Positions 23,688 through 35,983 of a stretch of DNA of 64,000 bases are shown one piece after another. The notes below the pieces were generated by a model that was not told the origin of the DNA, made no database searches, and saw only the letters and a list, made by a program, of their open reading frames with translations. The first letter of the stretch is position 1, and every line of letters starts with the position of its first letter. A program made the position numbers and the translations under genes. Location of the stretch: assembly GCF_964204865.1 (NCBI RefSeq), contig NC_135255.1, positions 20,303,135-20,367,134 of the forward strand. The letters are read 5' to 3'. The DNA is from Styela clava. Taxonomy: Eukaryota; Chordata; Ascidiacea; Stolidobranchia; Styelidae.

Positions 23688-26600
23688 ATGGCTCCAAATA
23701 AAAAATATTGGTTACTCAATTTGCTCTTTGTTGGCGTTGGTGAGTCTAATTTTTATTTATTCTGTATCTATATGGTGACTATTGGTGAGAACTGTAGCAC
23801 GAGCATTTAGTAATGTATCGAACAACGTCGAAGATGTTGAATAAATTTTCGTTGATTGAAGACACTATGTATCAGTGGTTTCATAGTAAAAGTGAAGTGA
23901 AACGCCTTAGGAAAAAAAAAACATGGCGCGAAGCAGCGATTAAATCGATGCCCTGCATCTTTCGAGAGCGCCCAATCGTGGTGCCATAGCGAACATATTT
24001 CTGTTACCATTCAGTTAAAAGCATACCGATCAAAGAAGTCTTAGTAGGTTCGTAATCGCATTTGATACGGACGTTCGAAAACGTCCCATCTGTTTCTCTC
24101 CGGTTGCGCATTTTTATTCTCATTTTTGAAAATATTTGAAAACGAAACAAAATATAATCATTTTTCAGACTTTTTTCACTACGCTAGCGGCCAGTGTATT
24201 GGAACTGTAGAAATTATCAGAACAGGTAGAGGCGCGATCCAATCTCCAAATTATTTAGATGAGCAAGGAAAGGAAGCTGAATGTTCATGGAAGTTTGTGT
24301 TACCTGAGAAGAATTACATGTTGAATTTGACTATTGTCTATCAGAGACTCTACTTCGTTAAAGATTCAAATCCACATTGCATTGGATCTTACAATTTAAC
24401 AATAAACAACGGTATGTTTATGTACGTTTTTTTCGAGTATTGGATCATTTTGTTGTAGGAGAGTGTATGCATTTTCTGCAGGGTTTCACCATTCCCATGA
24501 TCTATTTACAAGAGAGAGAAATCGCTTGGAAATATTTTTTATTGTTATCAATTTATTGATTTAAAATATTATGATCACACTCTCAATTAAACGAATAGCA
24601 CATAACTGAAACAATGAAACATTTCATAAATTCAATGCCAACAACCCCATGGGAGCTGTATTGTAATTGAGCGAATTGATTCATTCTTAGTGACAAGACG
24701 ATGCGACAAATATATTAACTGGCCGACTTACACTGTAGCGGAATCCATTTTATTCTACAACTCGGATATCTGTGATGATGCTACTAATCCGCCACAAGAA
24801 GGCGTGGCGGTTTGCTATGTATCTGACGGTGGAACAACAGCCGGGTATATAGGGTCATCGATAGGTTTTCGAATTGAATACAGATTCACCGAGTGTGCTG
24901 AAGGTATGTGTATACAAAAGAATGTGGTATTTTTATACAGCGACTCCATATTTCAAATGCAAAATTCGTATGAACAGACTCTTTGAACTCTTAGTTCAAA
25001 GAACGACGCTACTTTCTCCCCCTGAACTCCCACGGTGTCGCATGAATTTGACGTTCTAAAAATTCGTAATATTCATTATTTGAAACCAATGTAACATCTA
25101 AATTCTAAACCATTATATATATACCGGGTTGTCTGTGATATCTCACGTGAAAGCTCATTTAGGCTTCTACTTATAACTGGCATCATTTATACGAGGAATT
25201 TTAATAAGACCTGTAAGCTTATTTTGACTCCATCTACTAATTTTTTTTGCATTCGAGTAAGTTTTAAGAGTTTATTTATGGATTTTTCATCTAAATTTGC
25301 TGTATGTTGTATGATTTTGAAATGGATACAAAATTACATTCCAGGTGATTTCCTAGCCTACGTGAACATCATTCTATTGCATAATATGTATTCTCGATTT
25401 CAACGGTTTATGAACAAAATTGGGGAACAATTTGGATACCAAGTTTCCGTAACGATGTAACGTCCAGTTAGGCATTGACGTTATTACGCGCGACGTCGTT
25501 TCGCGTATCGTTTCCCCTAAGTTAGATTGCGCAGTCGATTATTTAGTCGTTCACAACTAAGTTCCGATTGTGCCAGTATCATAGCGTTGGCCGCGGTTAA
25601 TACAAACCCAGAGGTAAAAGATGGTGGTTATACTAATTAACATTGCTTAATAACAAACATCTTGACAAATCTTTATTTCTTTAGAAACAACGACTAAATA
25701 CGACCAACAAGCGAGTACCGATCCAAAACACAACCATCCTGTTCCTACCACAAAAGTAGGCCCGCCCTCGACCGTTGCTACAATAACTACAACTGAGGAT
25801 ACACAGGCAGGCGCGACGACAGAGTGTGACATTGAAGGTACAATTGGTTAGCCTACTTATCACTTTATGCAAATAGTCAATAAATATCGAATAATACAAA
25901 ATATACAAAATGGCAGAGACAATTTTTTGGGATTCCGATCAATTGACGTAGAAATAGATACTTCGCTTTAACTTTATTGTCAAAATAAATTAAACTTTGG
26001 GCACACTGTATTGCAAAATAAATTTCACAGTGAATGCTGAAACTGAAATTATGAAAAATTGTCAAAAATTACACTTTTTATCAGGGCCGACTACAAGAGC
26101 AAATCCTGTTAAAACCGGGAGCACTCGGGAATATTTCACAAGTGATTCAAGTCCAAGTAAGTCTATATTGACGTTTCACATTACTGATTAAAATACCGAA
26201 TACGTACTTTGAATTATGCTAAAATAAGCAACCGAAATTCTCATACAAAATAGTGCATCGACATCGAAACCAGATGATACCAGGCAAGTTTTACAAATAA
26301 GTCTGTTAAAAGAACATTCATGCAGCAGCAAATTAACCATTCATAACTATTGCTAATTATAACAGTTACAGACAACGACGCTACAATATCCATAGATACT
26401 GATGGCACCAATTCAGATGGAATAAGCGACACTGCCAAGCTTTTCCTCGTTTCTATCCCAGGATTTGTTGGCATTATAACACTTGTGGCGACTGCAATTG
26501 TATTCTGCAGGAAGAAAGGGTAACTCTTACTAAGTACTTGCTTCAAATTCAATATTTGTACACAGTACAAGTTCACAGACACCCACAGGTCAATAATTAG

Positions 26601-28113
26601 CATGAACGGTAATTAATTAAACATATTAATGCTTGGGACAAAGGCCCAGTCTTTATAGCGTCGCAGATCTCAGAATTTGACCTTTTCCCTTTTAAGTATG
26701 AGTACTGCTCATCTAGAGCCTTGTCCCCAAAACAAACTTCACCACCAAAATCAATCCTTATCTATAAGATAAAATTTTATGAAAGCGTTGCATAAGCCAG
26801 TACTGGAATTCAATATAATTACAATCCGATACAAAAATAATATGAAAACCGTGAATATCAAAATAATAATACGACACCATTTACTAACAGAGACAAATCT
26901 CAAGATGGGAACAAAGTTGAACAAGAGAATGTTGGCAGCAATCAGATGGAAAACGTTGAATCTCCAATTCAAGAACCGGGACAAGAGGCTGCTGAAGGTG
27001 ATGGTTCATTAACAAATCCTAATCGTGATACGTGAAATGCTGAGCATTGAGCATGTATCGGATGACTAATATCATATATCTGAAAAGTTTTCCATTATAA
27101 TCTCTATCGATTCAAATCTACGAAGGGGATGGCGGAAACCAGGGGTGTGCAGTGCAACCAGCGCCCGCGGGCCAAATGCGCTTCCCAAGGAAAAATTGTG
27201 CGGGCTGCAGAGAAGTGCCACTTTTTAATAATGCGCGGCCCGCGAAACGAGTTTTTAATTTAATTTTGGTACGTGGGAGTAATTCTAATCTTCTTGCGTT
27301 GTGAAAGCTATACCTGAGTCCAATATATTATCTATGATTTGACAGTGCCCTAACAGCTAGCTTGTCCAAACAACGCATGTCACAAGATCAACAACCAAAA
27401 TTTTTGTGCCTACAACTTCTAGATAGCCTATGTTAAATAGAGGTGCGGCCCGCGGTTTCACTCAGTTATTTGTACCTGGCTCTGCTGCATTGAAGGTTCC
27501 CCCCCCCTGGCGTAAGCAACTCGAATAGTTAAAAGTGCCATATACTTTCCTATTACATACACACAAACATTTTGAATTTTATCAGAAACAATGCACATTT
27601 ACAAATTAAAAAATAATTACAACTCGCAATGTCTTCAAATTTGCTTTTAACCGAGACTGTAAAAATTAAATATCAATATTTATTTCAGCGGCGGAACTTG
27701 ATGAGGCGACAACTTCAACAATTCAAGAGGAAGAATCTCCGTATACAATCATGTATTCTGCTATTGCCCGGAAAGACGAAGAGGAAGATAAAAAAAAATC
27801 CTCATGCGGTAGACTAAATATTCTGATTTTGAAACTTTATACCAGCGACAAAGATTACAACTGATTAATTTGAGTAGTGTAAATTGGACGACCTTACATA
27901 TTATGAAATATTTCAAATATTGTACAACCATTTCGCTAAATTCCAGAAAAATGGCAAATTTGCAAAAAAGTAATTTTATAGTAAAAGGAAAGTAAAATTT
28001 AAATTTTAGATGAAAAAAAACCTTCGGCGATTGAAGACGAGCAGAAACACGAAATGTATTCTGCGGTTATACGGAAGACTGAAGGAGGTGACAAAGAGAC
28101 GATTCATGTGTGA
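23688..28113 (+). CDS. Receptor C, intact class 2 (ITIM-like) CUB receptor with a divergent CUB, 405 aa
   Basis: Exons: 23688-23739 (signal, WLLNLLFVGVG), 24169-24411 and 24691-24903 (CUB), 25685-25837 and 26085-26156 (Thr-rich stalk), 26366-26519 (membrane), 26891-26997 (juxtamembrane), 27689-27808 and 28010-28113 (tail). The total is 1,218 coding bases, one open frame. The CUB keeps IQSPNY, ECSWKF, CIGSYNLTINNG, YVSDGGT and GFRIEY but otherwise differs strongly from its neighbours. The membrane span is LFLVSIPGFVGIITLVATAI, then FCRKKG. Tail motifs are PYTIMYSAI (ITIM consensus I-x-Y-x-x-I), HEMYSAVI, and a C-terminal IHV resembling a class II PDZ ligand. The ITIM exon uses a donor 31 bases beyond the site used in H, still in phase. 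A splice acceptor (AG at 23651-23652) lies 35 bases before the ATG. Inhibitory signalling is inferred. Confidence 0.83.
27140..27509. mobile_element. hAT-type MITE in an intron of receptor C
   Basis: The left end CAGGGGTGTGCAGTGCAACC is followed by AGCGCCCGCGGGCC. The right end reads AAGGTTCCCCCCCCCTG. Flanks GCGGAAAC / GCGTAAGC match 6 of 8 bases. The right half resembles the shorter element at 38464-38645. Confidence 0.6.
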
Positions 28114-30593
28114 TCACCCGATAGTTGTCCTGCTGCTACCTACGATGACGGACTGCTTATGTTTTAGATATCTGCCTTGCTAGTCAGATTTCGATTTTCA
28201 AAATATAGCCCAAACTCATAGTGAAAGCGAGAAGGGGTACAGGGAATTAATTAACAGACACGCCGTTTTCTTGTTGTTTGTCTTCGACAGACGTGGTCAT
28301 TTTGTAATTGGGGTTGTTTTCTTTGTAATTAATTACTGGGCCAATCGCATTCAAATCTTATATCCTACAAGCTAAAAAGGTAATAATAACATATCTTTTA
28401 TTGACTCTCTGAAACACTTTGCTTCACCCCACATTTTTCTCGATTTTCCATCTAACACTATCTGCCAGATTTCATCCATCGAAATAAGCCAGTTCACGGT
28501 GCTCGGCACCAGTACCCCCTCCGGTTTTGTTCATTTATTTCAATGTTTTATATTAGTATTAGACTCTTAATATCAACAATTTTTCAAGAATTTAATCGAC
28601 TTCCTACGTTTTGTATAAGTGTCTCTCAACTATTTCTGGGTTCCTTTTAATTGAATTGACTGAGCAAGGCAGATAAAGATTCATGAATATTTTTATTATT
28701 TTCTATCATTCAACAGCGTATTATCGAAACTATAATCTTATTATTTTAACTTTCTCTGCTTGGGCTGAAACTTTTCTCACATTGTAATAATATTTGTCTT
28801 GCTGCATTCAAACAAGACTTTGTATTTTTAAGCTTAGAAATTTCCCACACAGTTGTAAGGTGAGCAGGAAAATGTTAGATGTAAATTAAAATTTTGCCGT
28901 TTGCATAACAAAATAAGTAGTTACTTTGGGCGGTATGAAAAAATAAACTAAGTCGTTAATGGTGGCGAAATATAGTGACATGATGCTTCTCAGATGCTCA
29001 AAAGATTTTTTTTTTAAATTTTAGCAAAAACCATAATCGAGATTTCAAATGCGAGTCGGCGACCAAATTTGGTCTCCAAAATACCTGTCTTGTTGTGCTT
29101 ATAGGGAAAAAAATTTTAACAATTACTGTGATTAGATTCAATTCCAAAACACAATACAAACTTCATAACACTCACAACTTTTTGAAGAAAAATGCAACCA
29201 TTACCGTTCTGTTGTATTGACCAGTATTTTTCACCGCAAGCAATTCATTATAAGGATGGTTCATAACCCTCACGATTGTACTTCCGTTGCCCATTCCAAG
29301 ATGTTTCAATATTCAATAACGATACGCGCTGTGATCTTTCGAAACCTGTAGGTGAAATTGTGGTGTCGGAGTCGAATTTTTGGCTACCCTACTTCGAGAT
29401 TCAAAGTCAAAATTTTCTTTACCCGGAATCGATTGTAAATTTTCTTCGACTTCACGTACCCGATCTGAGGACAAGGTAGTTAGTTCACTATTTCGCCAAA
29501 CAATTATGCAAATCGTATCCAATGATATATAAAGCAATTTTGTTGCGGATCGAGTGATGACGATACAAAGCGTAGACAGTAATATGCTTTCCATCAATCA
29601 CCTTAATTACTAATCACCCTAACATCAAACTTTATCTTTTTGAACACGGAAACATTAGTGCTGTATTACTTGAACTTATGTATTTTGTCGAACATATAGT
29701 CCATTATTACTGATTCACGTAATATACCTAAATATAGGTATTAGAGGCGATGGGCACCGAAAACAGATATTCGGACATGATAAAGAGGAACGGGCAAAAA
29801 AGAGCATTATATTATTTCTGAAATTTAAATGAAAAATAACTTAACGCTGAAAAATAGTTTCGACGCATGGCGACGTTGTTGCGTTGTTACGATGCTTAGG
29901 ATAAATAGGACATTGATTTGAGAATTATTGGTAATAATAGTTCATTCTACTTGTGAAATGAGACAAAAACAGAAACTTTCAGTTAACAACTATTTGTTTG
30001 GGTTGTTATACACAGATCAACCATAAAGACATTAAATTTGCCGTTGTGCCTGATACGCCACTAGAAACGTTTATTCAGTTTAATAATAAAAACAAGACTT
30101 CGTTAATTTTGTTTTAACTGTGCAGTGCAGTAATGAAGAATAGGTAGTGAAAGCCCACGGAATCCGGTCATGGATTTGTTCATCTTTTATGTTTGGCTCA
30201 TGACTGATCTGTCTCTACGCGCCAAATTTGAAATTATCATTGACGTCAATATCTATACAGGTCGTGTTTTCTTACTCTTCATAAAATGATGATTTGAAAG
30301 CACAGTCTACCCGGCTTAAAATAAGTGACAAGTTTGTGAGTTTTTTCAGCAAAATGAACATAGAATAAAGCAGTTGGTAGAAATAGTCAAAAACATTGCC
30401 GAGACACCAGTGTAGACATATTGCATGTTTTATCACAGATTAATTATGAGGTTCTAAGGTTACGAACGGTGTTCTCAAATAATCAGGAATTCGAGGGCTG
30501 TGCTTATATCCGCATAACCTGGGATATTAAAATCTTATCTTGTCATTTACTTGGAAAAAAAATTTTAATATTATGTTTACTTTGCTACTTTAG
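28114..30593. other. Class 2 3' block and 5' module of D
   Basis: Bases 28114-28850 are the 3' flank shared by all class 2 genes (after E 40612-41350, H 57916-58700, I 62778-63500). The similarity to the I flank extends on to about 29370, matching 62778-64000 almost without a break. From about 30130 begins the 5' module shared with H, I and the orphan copy at 52620. No gene seen. Confidence 0.55.
30130..30593 (+). promoter_or_regulatory. Conserved 5' module of receptor D ending in a lone splice acceptor
   Basis: Sequence shared with the 5' flanks of H (about 53930-54422), I (about 60655-60966), F (about 42110-42397) and an orphan copy (about 52620-52960). Markers are GGCTCATGACTGATCTGTCT, AGCAAAATGAACATAGAAT and GCAGTTGGTAGAAATAGTC. 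It ends with a pyrimidine tract and AG (30592-30593), 37 bases before the ATG. Probably promoter plus 5' leader; conservation is what I see, function is inferred. Confidence 0.45.
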
Positions 30594-30630
30594 CTTCCCA
30601 TTTAGATCGAAATAAATTAATCTAGTGAAC

Positions 30631-33600
30631 ATGGTTTCGGCGCTGACCGCCATTTTACTTCTAGGTAAGTAGAGCAATCAAATAAAATTACTTCTTTTAA
30701 TCATGCAATAAACCAACAAATGACTTGGCCAGAAAATGTTTCTACGCTTGTCCCAATTCTAATTAGAAAGTTAGCGTATATCACATTCACACATCGCTTT
30801 CATAGATAGGTGTGATGTAATTTTTAAGATAATTTCATAAAAAACAGGCCATTGAAATTTCCACATCATATCATTTTTTATTTACTCTACCCAAAAGCAT
30901 GTCGTCAAATCCTACTTATCTACGGGGATGATACTTCACAGTAGTTCCAGTGTTCCGGTAACAAAGATTTAATCTTTGTAATTTTCTGCTTCTAGGAACC
31001 GTGGCTGGAGGTAAAGTACAGTGTGATGGAAAGGAGATGAACATAACATCAGGAAACGGCAAAATAAGTTCTCCGAATTACCCCAAAGAATATGGAAGAG
31101 CCGCAAACTGTTCATAGAAATTCACTCCTCCGGAAGGTTACGTTCTCGTGTTGACAATCACGTATCAGAGGCTTTATATTATTGAAACAACAAGCAGGCT
31201 ATGCTTGGGATCTTACAGGCTTACTATATATAACGGTATGGGTATAAAAATTTATTGTTTTTATTCAACTGATCTTGAACTGTCAATTAGTAAGGGGCTT
31301 TAAGATATTCAACAATAAAATGTTGAATTACACAATCCCATTGTGCAATCTTTACTATCACATCAAGGAGAAGATTGATATCCTGATTTATAGCGTTCCA
31401 TGCCAGACGTTATAGAAAACTAGTCCGTTAATCGACTTGGAAGCAATCCTGAGAAACAATGACTATGCCTGCCTAAATACTACTTTATTCAGATATACAA
31501 GAATATACGAGATACGTTGATGCAGCATATCCAGGTTCATTGATTAAACCTTTTGAATATTTCGACACTATGTGTGGTGGAAACAAAGAGGTGAAACCAA
31601 GCGTTGATGTTCAGTATATATCGAACGGACGAACCTATACTGGCTCGGAGACAGTGTTCACCACATCAATGGGTTTCAGAATCCAGTACAAGTCTTTACA
31701 ATGCTCCGTAACTACAGGTAAACATTCTAAATATTGTTTATTTATGAAATATATACTTTTTTTTGAACATAGCAGAGGAAAAATGCACACTTATGATGTT
31801 TTTATACTCGAAATAATGGTTAAATCCAAATCACCTCGAGATATTTTTTACTGATTTTGGTTCTCAAAAAGTTGTGAGCAGTGCTAGATGTCACATGATA
31901 GAAATAACCCTAAATTAAGATTTCTGTAAAATCATTTACGATTGGGAACAATGTGTAAAGGAAGGTAGAGTAGCATTATTTATTTTCATTGTAGCAATCA
32001 CCTACCCGGATACAACTAATGCACCGTCTACTACAAATATCCGGTTTATCCAATTACTTACTCACAACCACGGGTGAAACCTTACGCAATACTGCAAAGT
32101 GGGATGCGGGCAATCATACAAGCGATGAGACAACCGGGATCGAAATCGGGCATGAATTAATTAATCACAACGTCTGACAAGTCCACATTGAAAACTGTCA
32201 TGAGTAAATGTTCGAGTTTTATCATTTCATCATTGATTCGTAAGATAAGAAGGCCAGTACATGTATATAATTTATGCATTAAAAGCAATTAAATTATCAT
32301 GCATATACCGTACCTAGCGGAACTTGGATATTGTGTATTGAACTGCAGGTCCTTTCTCCTTGATTACTTTCTACTTCGGATCCGTATGTGGCACTCACCA
32401 CAAGGATGCTTAAACGAGATAGTATTAAAGTGAAAAGTAAAAATAACATGATCTTTTTCAACGAAATAGTAAGTATATTTGATCATAGTCTAACTTCTTC
32501 AAACAATACAAGATATAACTTAATCAAAACAGCAATAATATACTTAATATACTTACTATTTCGTTGAAAAAGACCATGTTATTTTTACATATACCTAGCA
32601 TTGCAGATTTTTTATCTCCGCGAGATGGCGTGCAATCTATTACGTGAATGATTTTGAATTGATACACATCATACATTATACAACATTATGCATTTTAAAC
32701 AGGAACATTCAAAACAAACACTGATAGAGGTTCAAGCGGAATGGATCAAACAACTCGGATAATTCTCCTCTCCATACCGGAATTTATCCTCGTTTCAATC
32801 ATGGTCGTGGCTGGGATTGTATTCTACAAGACGGTTTAGTTAAAATTCGTTTGCTTAGGATAGCCTATCACAATTATTTGCATTCTCTATTCGCCGCACT
32901 GTAATTTCAGGCGCATAGTAATCTTCGACTCCCACATTGACGACATTTGTATCTAATCGCAATATCCCAAGGACTACCGTGATAGATGAAGCTGATGTAA
33001 TGTTATATACTTATTATTTTAGATCACAACGCTCAGACCATGCCAACACAGCACACGTGACTGATCTTGATTCTACTGAAATGGGAAACATAAGATATAC
33101 AGGACAAAACGGAACGTTAGGTAATATGTTAGTAATTTCAAAGACAGCGCTGGGATATGCTAGAAAGTTGCACTTTTCGTGTCCATCCGTTTTTAAATCT
33201 TGGGGTGTTTTTGTTATTTTTGTTCAACGCGCGTTATTGTCGTTTTTTATTAATCGGACATCAGAAACAACTCTCATGTTGGTGCTCGGTTACCCGATCC
33301 AGATTAGATATTTCCGAATTCTAATTCCAACAATGTCTCAATGTCTCATTTTGAACTTTCAATATTTGTTTACAAAGCTCATTCGAACCCACAGGCATTC
33401 AACTAGATCGGTTATTAAATAAATAAATATTGACTCAATATTAACTAATGTTTCTGACAAAGTAGGGGGCTTAAGGTAAACACTAATACCCTACAACAAG
33501 GACAATAAATTCCAGTATTAGATTTAAAATGTATTCAGGTACCGATGGATACGAAGAAGTTGAAGCTGGGCCATCTGGCGGATATGAAGAGATACGACAA

Positions 33601-33690
33601 GCAACTGATGGATACGAGAAAGTGCAAATAAGGGCAACAACTCAGGAACAAGAAAACGGATATAAAGACACGTATGCTAACATCGCATGA
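30631..33690 (+). pseudogene. Receptor D, class 1 CUB receptor pseudogene
   Basis: Exons: 30631-30664 (signal MVSALTAILLLG), 30996-31235 and 31493-31717 (CUB), 31995 to about 32209 (stalk), 32703-32833 (membrane), 33023-33120, 33539-33690 (tail). Defects: TGG of NCSWKF is TAG (Trp to stop), the first Cys of exon 3 is Tyr (QEYTRY instead of QECTRY), the stalk has a 1-bp deletion leading to TGA, and the membrane exon lost five bases and has a poor GTTTAG donor. Tail motifs are undamaged: YEEV, YEEI, YEKV, and YANI at the end. The intact tail suggests recent inactivation. Confidence 0.85.
32433..32590. repeat. Inverted repeat in an intron of D (MITE-like)
   Basis: The arms at 32433-32478 and 32548-32590 are near-perfect reverse complements (AACATGATCTTTTTCAACGA against its inverse), about 43 bp each around a 70-bp loop. 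It resembles a small terminal-inverted-repeat element; no target duplication was determined. Confidence 0.6.
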
Positions 33691-34922
33691 AAGTCGGAAA
33701 GCAAATATTGTGCAACAACACAGTGAAAACTTTTCTCTTATCAACCGACTCTCTTCTACAGAGCATTGATATTAATCACTTCTTTGTAGAATTTGCAATG
33801 ACTTCATACGAAATAATTAGTTGCCGTCAAATTATTTCCTGTTTTATCTGAACAGAAATGTTTGGTGTTTCATGCCGTTCGAATGATTGCTTGGATATTA
33901 AAGAACTTCAAACAATTTGACCAAATAAAACTTACATGGGAATGAAAAAACGTCTTTTTTATAATTTATCTATTTTACCTATTTTTATCAACTATACAAT
34001 TTTCTTCAAATGTTAGTATATTATTGTCGATTTGTAGCGAACTAAACTATCTATTTTACTTAATATTATTATATGTATTCCCGACAGTTCTTCATATATG
34101 TCCCGAAGATAGTTTGATCTGATAGCGTACAACACTGTGGGAGCTCATCCCATATTTTCAAAAATATGTTTTTTTATTAAATTTTCACACTATTTCATAT
34201 AAAACTAGAATTCTGCAGTAATCTAAAAGCAGCGATATTCCATTGAGTTCGACACATTTTTAAATGCGTGGCTGTCGGCATCCTATTATAATAATGTTCC
34301 GAATCTGGTTCATTATTTTTCATCCTAAATACGACATTATCCTAACCATGTCATTAATTAAATATATATCCCTGTCAAGGCCCGAACCAAAATTAGGCTT
34401 CATTTTAGAAAAACCAAATCGAAGAAATAATGAAATAAAGCCAATGATCTTAGAATGAATAGCTTGTCTGCGCAAAACTATCTCAACCAAGACAGTTCAA
34501 AGCAAGTAAGAGCTATTCTCCGATTAGTCACCAATGATGCGTTCAATCTAAGCAAGACTATGGCTTTGAACTCTGGTCTTTAAATTGGCACTTTACATAT
34601 GTTTTCAAGTAAACCCCTTACACAATTGTTGTTGTTCAAGAGCCGTTGCTACGAACCCCGCGGTCAGTATCAGTAGTTTCTAAGTTCTAGAATTTTGAAA
34701 CATTTTCCATCATATATTAAAACCTTTGGTGTCGCTGCTCGATCACGAGACTTTGTATGTGTAATATAATAATAAATACTTGTCATTTAAACTTGAAGGA
34801 TGAATCATTTGGCGACGCCTGGTTTTGAGACAACACACAAAGGGTATGAATACGCTATGGCGCAGCTTCGCATCTTTTTTAGTTTGACGTTTTTACACAC
34901 TTTTCACTCCTAACAAGGCCGG

Positions 34923-35082
34923 GCGCCCCAGAAGTGTGTGAACTACTCGCCTACCGTGTAAAATGACTGATACCTATGGGCAGGGGGTATATTCACTTGG
35001 CTAACACAAACAGTCCCCAAGCTCGTTATAGAACTTAAATAAGGTAAATCGGCCTAACCTGGTTCATATACTACGCGAGTAC
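34923..35082. mobile_element. MITE of the GCTCCCGTAGTATGTG family, diverged
   Basis: The ends GCGCCCCAGAAGTGTGTGAA and CATATACTACGCGAGTACC, with the family interior GGGTATATTCACTTGGCTAA, are shared with 239-537. Confidence 0.55.
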
Positions 35083-35577
35083 CCGAAGTCATGCATGAGT
35101 AGTCATTGATATATAAGATATCTTGAATAACCGGGAGCGTAGCAGTCGGCATTGTTTAATTCATTGTACCCTGAGCGAGGTGACAGGCATGGATTACAAT
35201 GGTTCTTACGAAACTGTTTGTGGGCCACGGTCTCCGCCCCTACTATTAATACGAGCTCAAACGCATACCCTGGTATAACCGAACAAGAGGCCGTTGGTCG
35301 CGATATCAATACGTTGGATTTGATTCGGCTGTGCTCTCAAGAGATATAAACGAATTTTTATTCTATTTTAAACATGGAAACATCCGATGTACGTCTGATA
35401 AGCGTTTGTTGAGTTATCGAAAGCATAAGCAAAGACATGATTAAGTTGCGTTAATGAGAATTTGTTGCGTAATATGACACGAAGGTGAAATGAAAAGCAA
35501 AAACATGGATTGGGTATATATATAGGTTGTATATAAATAGGCCTACCTGTTTTTTGTACGACTTGTCCTATCTTGTT

Positions 35578-35983
35578 CAGTCAGACTTCTTTCAAGCCAG
35601 ATAGATTGTGTTTTCAAAGAATAAATTTACAATGAAAACAAAAAAGTCCTGACTACTTTGTTGTGATAGTGCATAATTTTTAATGCATGCCTACGGGATC
35701 CAATCCTAGATTTGCTCATTTTTTATATATGACCCATGCCAAATTATAATTCGCATAGCTAAGATAAGTCACGGGCCATATATAAATGTTGAGCAAATCT
35801 ATGAACGGAACTCGTAGGCATGCACACTAAAAATTATGCACTATCACAACAAACTTGTCAAGACTTTTTTGCTTTCATTTTAAAAGACAAACATCTGACT
35901 GATTCAGACAGGATAAGACGTCGGTCGTCAAATATAAATTTATTTTTCGAAACACAATCAATCTGGCTTGAAGGAAATCACAG
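35578..35983. repeat. Long inverted repeat in the 5' flank of receptor E
   Basis: The left arm contains CTTTCAAGCCAGATAGATTG and GTTGTGATAGTGCATAATTT. The right arm contains their inverses (AAATTATGCACTATCACAAC, CAATCTGGCTTGAAGGAAAT). The arms are about 180-200 bp and meet near 35760. The material is related to the 5' module of the other genes (TGCATGCCTACGGGATCC, also seen before H at about 53938), so this looks like a head-to-head duplication of upstream DNA. Confidence 0.65.

Noticed and set aside
25681..25908. Minus-strand open frames opposite the stalk exon of C, and similar frames opposite other exons
   Set aside because: They are shadows of the plus-strand exons, without domains or conserved splice signals of their own.
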